A stretch of DNA of 43,625 nucleotides, from the NCBI GenBank assembly GCA_012960845.1, contig DUAN01000036.1, forward strand, positions 1-43,625. The letters run 5' to 3'. Shown here piece by piece: positions 38,923 through 43,625 of the stretch. Numbering within the stretch: position 1 is the first letter of the stretch; the number at the start of each line of letters is the position of its first letter. The position numbers and the translations under genes were made by a program. Origin of the DNA: Planctomycetota bacterium (lineage in GTDB: Bacteria; Planctomycetota; UBA8108; UBA1146). The notes under the pieces were generated by a model, which was not told the origin of the DNA, made no database searches, and saw only the letters and a list, made by a program, of their open reading frames with translations.

Positions 38923-41370
38923 GTGGCCGTGAAGTTCACTGAAAAAGCCGAGAAGGTCTTGCAGATCGCCAAGAGTGAGGCCAAGCGGCTCGGTCATGGG
39001 TATGTCGGAACAGAGCACATTCTATGGGCTCTCCTGCATCAACCGGACTCCGTTGCAGTACAGGCGATCTTGCGCTGCGACCAGACTGTCAATGACTTGC
39101 TATCCGCACTTCAAGACAGTTTGGGCCGAATCCCTGGAAACACAGCAACTACCCCTCTGGAAACTACTTACACACCACATGCAAAACGCTGCCTTGAACT
39201 GGCGCGCGAACAAGCCGTGATTCTTGACCAGTACTACATCGGCACCGAACACCTGCTGATCGGCCTGGGAAAAGAAGAAGAAGGAGAAGCCTCCCGAATA
39301 CTGTCGGAGAGGGATCTAGGAAAAGACCGACTTCAAAATGTCATACAGAGGATGCTGGGAGGCGAAGTGGACCAAGCACCAGGAAGCACCGTCAAGAGAA
39401 GCGGAGTGGCAACACCGACCCTGGATTCCAACGGTGTGGACCTGACTGCCGTTGCAGCTCAGAACCGCCTGGATCCGGTGATCGGACGTCACAAAGAGAT
39501 CGAGAGAATCATCCAGATTCTCTCCCGTAAGACCAAGAACAACCCGGTGGTATTGGGTGAACCCGGTGTCGGAAAAACCGCCATCGTGGAAGGACTCGCC
39601 CAGCGCATCGCAGACAACGCCGTTCCCGATGTACTCGCGAGGAAAAGGGTTGTCTCTCTCGATCTTGCCTCGCTACTTGCGGGAACCAAGTACCGTGGAG
39701 AATTCGAGAAGCGCATCAAGGCGATCATCAAAGAGATTGCCGAGTCTGGAAATGTGATTCTGTTCGTCGATGAACTGCACACCATCATGGGTGCTGGAGC
39801 ATCCGAGTCGAGTCTCGATGCTTCCAACATTCTGAAGCCCGCCCTCTCCAGGGGCGAGATCCAGTGCATCGGTGCCACTACCCTCGATGAATACCGCAAG
39901 CACATCGAAAAGGACGGCGCCATGGAGCGTCGCTTCCAACCGATCATCGTCGACCCGCCCAACCGGGACGATGCTCTGGAGATCTTGACCGGACTGCGGG
40001 ACACTTTCGAGGCGCATCACCGCGTTCAAATCACTGACTGTGCCCTCGCATCATCCGTTGATCTGTCGATCCGCTACATCTCAAACAGGTTCCTTCCCGA
40101 CAAGGCGATCGATGTTCTGGATGAAGCCTGTTCCCGCGAGCGATTGCAGCGGACCACCCGTCCACCCGACCTGACAGAGGTCGAGGCTCAGATCGAGCAG
40201 TTGCAACGCGAGAAGAACGAGGCCGTGTTCTCACAGGATTTCGAGTTGGCTGCAGAGATTCGCGATCAACTTGAGAACCGCAAGAACTACAAGACTCAGG
40301 TGATTCAGGACTGGAAAGACAGCGCCAAGGAAGTCGACGGCAAGGTGGATAGCTCGAGCATCTCCTACACTGTCGCCGAGATGACTGGTGTGCCGATCCA
40401 GAATCTCCAGGAGGAGGAAGCGACCCGCCTGAAGAAGATGGAAGAAACCATCCACCTCGATGTCGTGAGCCAAGATCATGCGATCAGTTCGATCAGCCGT
40501 GCCACACGTCGTGCCAGAGCAGGTCTCAGAGATCCCCAGCGCCCGATGGGTTCCTTCGTATTCGTCGGCCCCACAGGTGTTGGAAAAACTCTCGTCGCCA
40601 AATCCCTGGCCAAGTTCTTGTTCGGGACTGAAGACGCGTTGCTTTCGATCGACATGTCGGAATACGCAGAGAAACACTCCATCTCGCGCCTGATCGGATC
40701 CCCTCCTGGATACGTCGGATACGACGAGGGAGGTCTGTTGACCGAGAAGGTCAGGAGAAAGCCGTACATGGTGGTGCTCTTCGACGAGATCGAAAAGGCA
40801 CACACCGACATCTCCAATACTCTTCTTCAAGTGCTAGAAGAAGGTCGTCTGACCGACGCCTTTGGTCGCAAGGTCGATTTCCGCAACACCATCGTGGTGT
40901 TCACTTCGAACCTCGGAGTGAGAGAAGCTGAAAACCGCGCTTCCCTCGGATTCGGTGAATCTCAAGAGGACCAGAGTGCTTCGAAAACTGCCGTGCTTGA
41001 AGCGGTGACTTCCTTCTTCCGCCCAGAGTTCCTCAACCGTGTGGATGAAGTGGTGGTCTTTAACGAGTTTTCAGAGGAGGAACTGGTACAGATCCTCGAT
41101 CTTGAGGTCTCCAAGCTGGAAGCCCGGATCGCAGGATTGGATCTGAAGATTCACATCGAGGAAGCGGCAAAGTTGCATCTGGTACGCGAAGGCTCTGGCC
41201 CGGGAACCGGTGCACGAGGCCTACGCAGAGTACTGGAAGATCATCTTCAGGATAAAATCGCTGACCTGATCCTCGATGGAAAGCTCAACAACGGAGGACT
41301 GGTCAAGGTCACCCTCAAGCCAGACCAACAGTTGTCTGTCGATATCGAGGAGCAAGACAAGGTCAACTGA
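38923..41370 (+). CDS. clpC: ATP-dependent Clp protease ATP-binding subunit ClpC
   Basis: GTG 38923 after caggaggg RBS; Clp_N repeats '[16 protein letters not shown]', '[15 protein letters not shown]'; two AAA modules '[15 protein letters not shown]' and '[15 protein letters not shown]'; UVR '[24 protein letters not shown]'. Confidence 0.96.
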   Translation: MAVKFTEKAEKVLQIAKSEAKRLGHGYVGTEHILWALLHQPDSVAVQAILRCDQTVNDLLSALQDSLGRIPGNTATTPLETTYTPHAKRCLELAREQAVILDQYYIGTEHLLIGLGKEEEGEASRILSERDLGKDRLQNVIQRMLGGEVDQAPGSTVKRSGVATPTLDSNGVDLTAVAAQNRLDPVIGRHKEIERIIQILSRKTKNNPVVLGEPGVGKTAIVEGLAQRIADNAVPDVLARKRVVSLDLASLLAGTKYRGEFEKRIKAIIKEIAESGNVILFVDELHTIMGAGASESSLDASNILKPALSRGEIQCIGATTLDEYRKHIEKDGAMERRFQPIIVDPPNRDDALEILTGLRDTFEAHHRVQITDCALASSVDLSIRYISNRFLPDKAIDVLDEACSRERLQRTTRPPDLTEVEAQIEQLQREKNEAVFSQDFELAAEIRDQLENRKNYKTQVIQDWKDSAKEVDGKVDSSSISYTVAEMTGVPIQNLQEEEATRLKKMEETIHLDVVSQDHAISSISRATRRARAGLRDPQRPMGSFVFVGPTGVGKTLVAKSLAKFLFGTEDALLSIDMSEYAEKHSISRLIGSPPGYVGYDEGGLLTEKVRRKPYMVVLFDEIEKAHTDISNTLLQVLEEGRLTDAFGRKVDFRNTIVVFTSNLGVREAENRASLGFGESQEDQSASKTAVLEAVTSFFRPEFLNRVDEVVVFNEFSEEELVQILDLEVSKLEARIAGLDLKIHIEEAAKLHLVREGSGPGTGARGLRRVLEDHLQDKIADLILDGKLNNGGLVKVTLKPDQQLSVDIEEQDKVN

Positions 41371-41403
41371 AGCGAACCACAGGAATCCGAGACAGAGCCC
41401 GCC

Positions 41404-41444
41404 AGGCCCGAGGGTCCTCTTCCATGGGGATCCCGGGCCTTTCT
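41404..41444 (+). terminator. Rho-independent-like terminator after clpC
   Basis: aggcccg-a-gggtcc ... ggatcccgggcct followed by ttctc; stem with one bulge. Confidence 0.6.
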
Positions 41445-41489
41445 CATGCTACGCTGAATCAGCTGTTGTCAGTCGAGTAGAAAGTTGCG

Positions 41490-41813
41490 GTGATGGAACT
41501 TGAGGATTGCCCCCACTGCGGATCGCCGGTGTTGCCTCGGAGCATCTGCTGCAAGTCTTGCGGCAGCGATTTCGAGACGGGGTGGCAGGACCCCGCCGAG
41601 ATCGAGTACTCATCGATCGAGTTGCCCGAATCATCCTCGATGCCTGATTCCGCTCAAGCCAACAGGAGTGAACACCTCAAAAGAATCGGCTTGCTGACCA
41701 TCGGCTTGATGGTTTTTGGAATTGTTTTCACGTTATTTTTCCCCACAAAGGAAGCGATCCTGGTCTGGCTGGCGCTGGGCCTGTTGCTGCGATTGATTCA
41801 GAAACCAGACTGA
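41490..41813 (+). CDS. Small zinc-ribbon membrane protein
   Basis: 'CPHCGSPVLPRSICCKSCGSDF' ribbon and C-terminal hydrophobic segments; start GTG 41490 or ATG 41493. Confidence 0.7.
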   Translation: MMELEDCPHCGSPVLPRSICCKSCGSDFETGWQDPAEIEYSSIELPESSSMPDSAQANRSEHLKRIGLLTIGLMVFGIVFTLFFPTKEAILVWLALGLLLRLIQKPD

Positions 41814-41841
41814 ATCCACTCCTCAGCAATTTTCGCTCTGG

Positions 41842-42801
41842 TCACTTCAATCCCGTCGATGGGACCCGACTTCCCCGCCACACCACCGTCAGGATTCCCA
41901 GCACCACCAGTGGTCCGCCGGACCAGAACGCCTCCGGGGGAGTTTCCCTCAATCCCGGATAGATCCACACGATCATCGGAGCCACCGCCACCTCACCGAG
42001 AAATGCCGTCGAGACCACCGATGGCGGTAAGTGGCGAAGCGCAGCATTGAGCGGAGTATGCCCCAACAGGGTTGGAAACAGCGCCAGCATCGCCGCCAGC
42101 AGCCATTCATCACCATTTTCCGGGAGCAGCAATCCTCCAGATGCTCCGCAGATACCGGAGATGATCAGGTAGCCCGCCAGCACCAGCGCCGCCACCGAAT
42201 AGGCTCGACTGGTATAGACTGCGGTGGATAGTTTCAGAGTGGCGGCCCGTCCGGCAAAGATGTAGCCGACGAAGGCCACCGATCCGATCAGCGCCAGCGC
42301 AATCCCCAGCAACGACTGATCACCGTACCCAGGATCTCTCGCAGCCTCGGTCAGGACCCAGGTTCCGTACAGCGTCACGACCACTCCTACCAGCCGTAGT
42401 CCATCGGCTCGCGCCTGCCTCCTCATCACCTCGATGGAGTAGACGATCACCGGATGCACATACACCAGCACCACCGATGTCGCCACCGAGAGAAACTTCA
42501 GGGAGGCCATCCATGCGCCAAAGTGAATCGCCAGACAAACTCCGGCGATGGAAACCGATCGACTCGCGGTCCACAGCGACGGCTGATTGCCACTCTTCCA
42601 TGCGAACCACCACAACACCGGAGCCGCCAGCAGCAGCCGGCGGAATGCCAGATTGACCTCATCACTATCGGAAAGACGGATCCACAATGTCGATGTGGAG
42701 ACACCGAAGATACCGAGAGCCAGCAGCCACCAGACTGTTACTCCCCGAGGTTTCGAAGAGTTCGGCGGTGGATTCGATGGCGAATTCGATGACTGGCTCA
42801 A
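41842..42801 (-). CDS. EamA/DMT-family transporter
   Basis: About ten hydrophobic segments; 'SLKFLSVATSVVLVYVHPVIV' and 'TPLNAALRHLPPSVVSTAFLGEVAVAPMIVW' typical of EamA repeats. Confidence 0.87.
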   Translation of the reverse strand: MSQSSNSPSNPPPNSSKPRGVTVWWLLALGIFGVSTSTLWIRLSDSDEVNLAFRRLLLAAPVLWWFAWKSGNQPSLWTASRSVSIAGVCLAIHFGAWMASLKFLSVATSVVLVYVHPVIVYSIEVMRRQARADGLRLVGVVVTLYGTWVLTEAARDPGYGDQSLLGIALALIGSVAFVGYIFAGRAATLKLSTAVYTSRAYSVAALVLAGYLIISGICGASGGLLLPENGDEWLLAAMLALFPTLLGHTPLNAALRHLPPSVVSTAFLGEVAVAPMIVWIYPGLRETPPEAFWSGGPLVVLGILTVVWRGSRVPSTGLK

Positions 42802-43625
42802 CGGTTACCAGGATCGTGCCAGACTCCATCGACCCTGCGTCTACCCTGGACCGTCGACCGTAGATCGGCAGGAAGTAATGAATCTGGAAAACCTTGCCAA
42901 CAAACCGGTCGAACAAATCGCTGTATCGATGCCGCACCAACAGATGTCCAGCGCGAGTCGGTGGTGGCTGGCCATGGACCTCCGTGGTGCATCGCCTCCC
43001 CCACCTCGACTCCGGTCGGCATCCCGTTGAACAGGATCCGTCCCACTCGATCCTCCAGTAGGTCGAGCAATGATGTGCACTGCTGCAACTCTTCGGTTGT
43101 GCCTTGCACGGTGGCGGTCAACTGCCCCTCGAGAGAGCGAGCCACCTGGAACATCTGTTCCATACTGGAACACTCCACCAGCATCGTACTGGGGCCAAAC
43201 ACCTCTCCCTGTAGACTCTTGTCCCCGATGAAACTGCTGGCATCGGTCTGTAACAGCGCCGCCTCGGCGTCGCAGGGCCCAGTTCCCGCAGGACCTCGGG
43301 TCACCAGCTCAACACCATGGCTGGCTGCCAATTGCTCCAGCGCCCCCTGGTATCCCTTGCGGATTCCCGGATGAAGCATCGTTCCCGGTGGCTCATCGCA
43401 AAGCGCTGCGGAGAGCGCATCCTTGAATGAGGCGCCATGATCTCCAGCGACGGTGACGACGATCCCCGGAGAGGTACAGAACTGACCGACTCCCAACCGG
43501 ACACTGGCTGCGATCGAGGTCGCGATCTCCTCGCCGCGACTGGCGAGAGCCTCCGGCAGGATGAAGACCGGGTTCGCACTTCCCATCTCTGCGAAGACCG
43601 GTACCGGAACTTCGCGGGCAGCTGC
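42798..43625 (-). CDS. NAD(P)-dependent aldehyde dehydrogenase, C-terminal part (alpha-ketoglutaric semialdehyde DH-like)
   Basis: Continues in frame to the window edge (AAAREVPVPVFAEMGSANPVFILPEAL...); catalytic Cys region 'SVRLGVGQFCTSPGIVV'; 'QGEVFGPSTMLVE'; 'GRILFNGMPTGVEVGEAMHHGGPWPAT'. Confidence 0.88.
   Translation of the reverse strand, partial: AAAREVPVPVFAEMGSANPVFILPEALASRGEEIATSIAASVRLGVGQFCTSPGIVVTVAGDHGASFKDALSAALCDEPPGTMLHPGIRKGYQGALEQLAASHGVELVTRGPAGTGPCDAEAALLQTDASSFIGDKSLQGEVFGPSTMLVECSSMEQMFQVARSLEGQLTATVQGTTEELQQCTSLLDLLEDRVGRILFNGMPTGVEVGEAMHHGGPWPATTDSRWTSVGAASIQRFVRPVCWQGFPDSLLPADLRSTVQGRRRVDGVWHDPGNR

Overview
The 43.6 kb window looks like chromosomal DNA of a planctomycete-like bacterium; this lineage guess rests only on the FLFSGG-type dockerin repeats. 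It is mostly housekeeping operons. (i) Minus strand, 1-8665: a tightly overlapping flagellar-type III export operon, fliF-fliH-fliI-fliJ-fliO-fliP-fliQ-fliR-flhB-flhA (flhA partial). It has three linked oddities. FliF carries a C-terminal extension that looks like FliG pieces (FliG-N plus the helix before FliG-C, no torque domain). FlhB ends just before the NPTH autocleavage/substrate-switch domain. No fliG, fliM, fliN, fliK or hook genes lie within this part of the operon. (ii) A DUF21/CBS membrane protein, tRNA-Ser(UGA), a hendecad coiled-coil protein and metH. (iii) A ynbA/ynbB/ynbC-like phospholipid cassette. (iv) An M1+M28+PDZ double-peptidase protein, a Ser/Thr kinase, a MobA-like nucleotidyltransferase, a JAB(RadC-like)-DinG helicase fusion lacking one Fe-S cysteine, and a dockerin-type secreted protein with a duplicated domain. 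(v) A complete F1Fo ATP synthase operon with a short epsilon subunit. (vi) A TPR/gluzincin protein, ClpC, a zinc-ribbon protein, an EamA transporter and a partial aldehyde dehydrogenase. The best candidate for something undescribed is the reduced flagellar-type export system at 1-8665. No CRISPR array, rRNA or transposase was seen.
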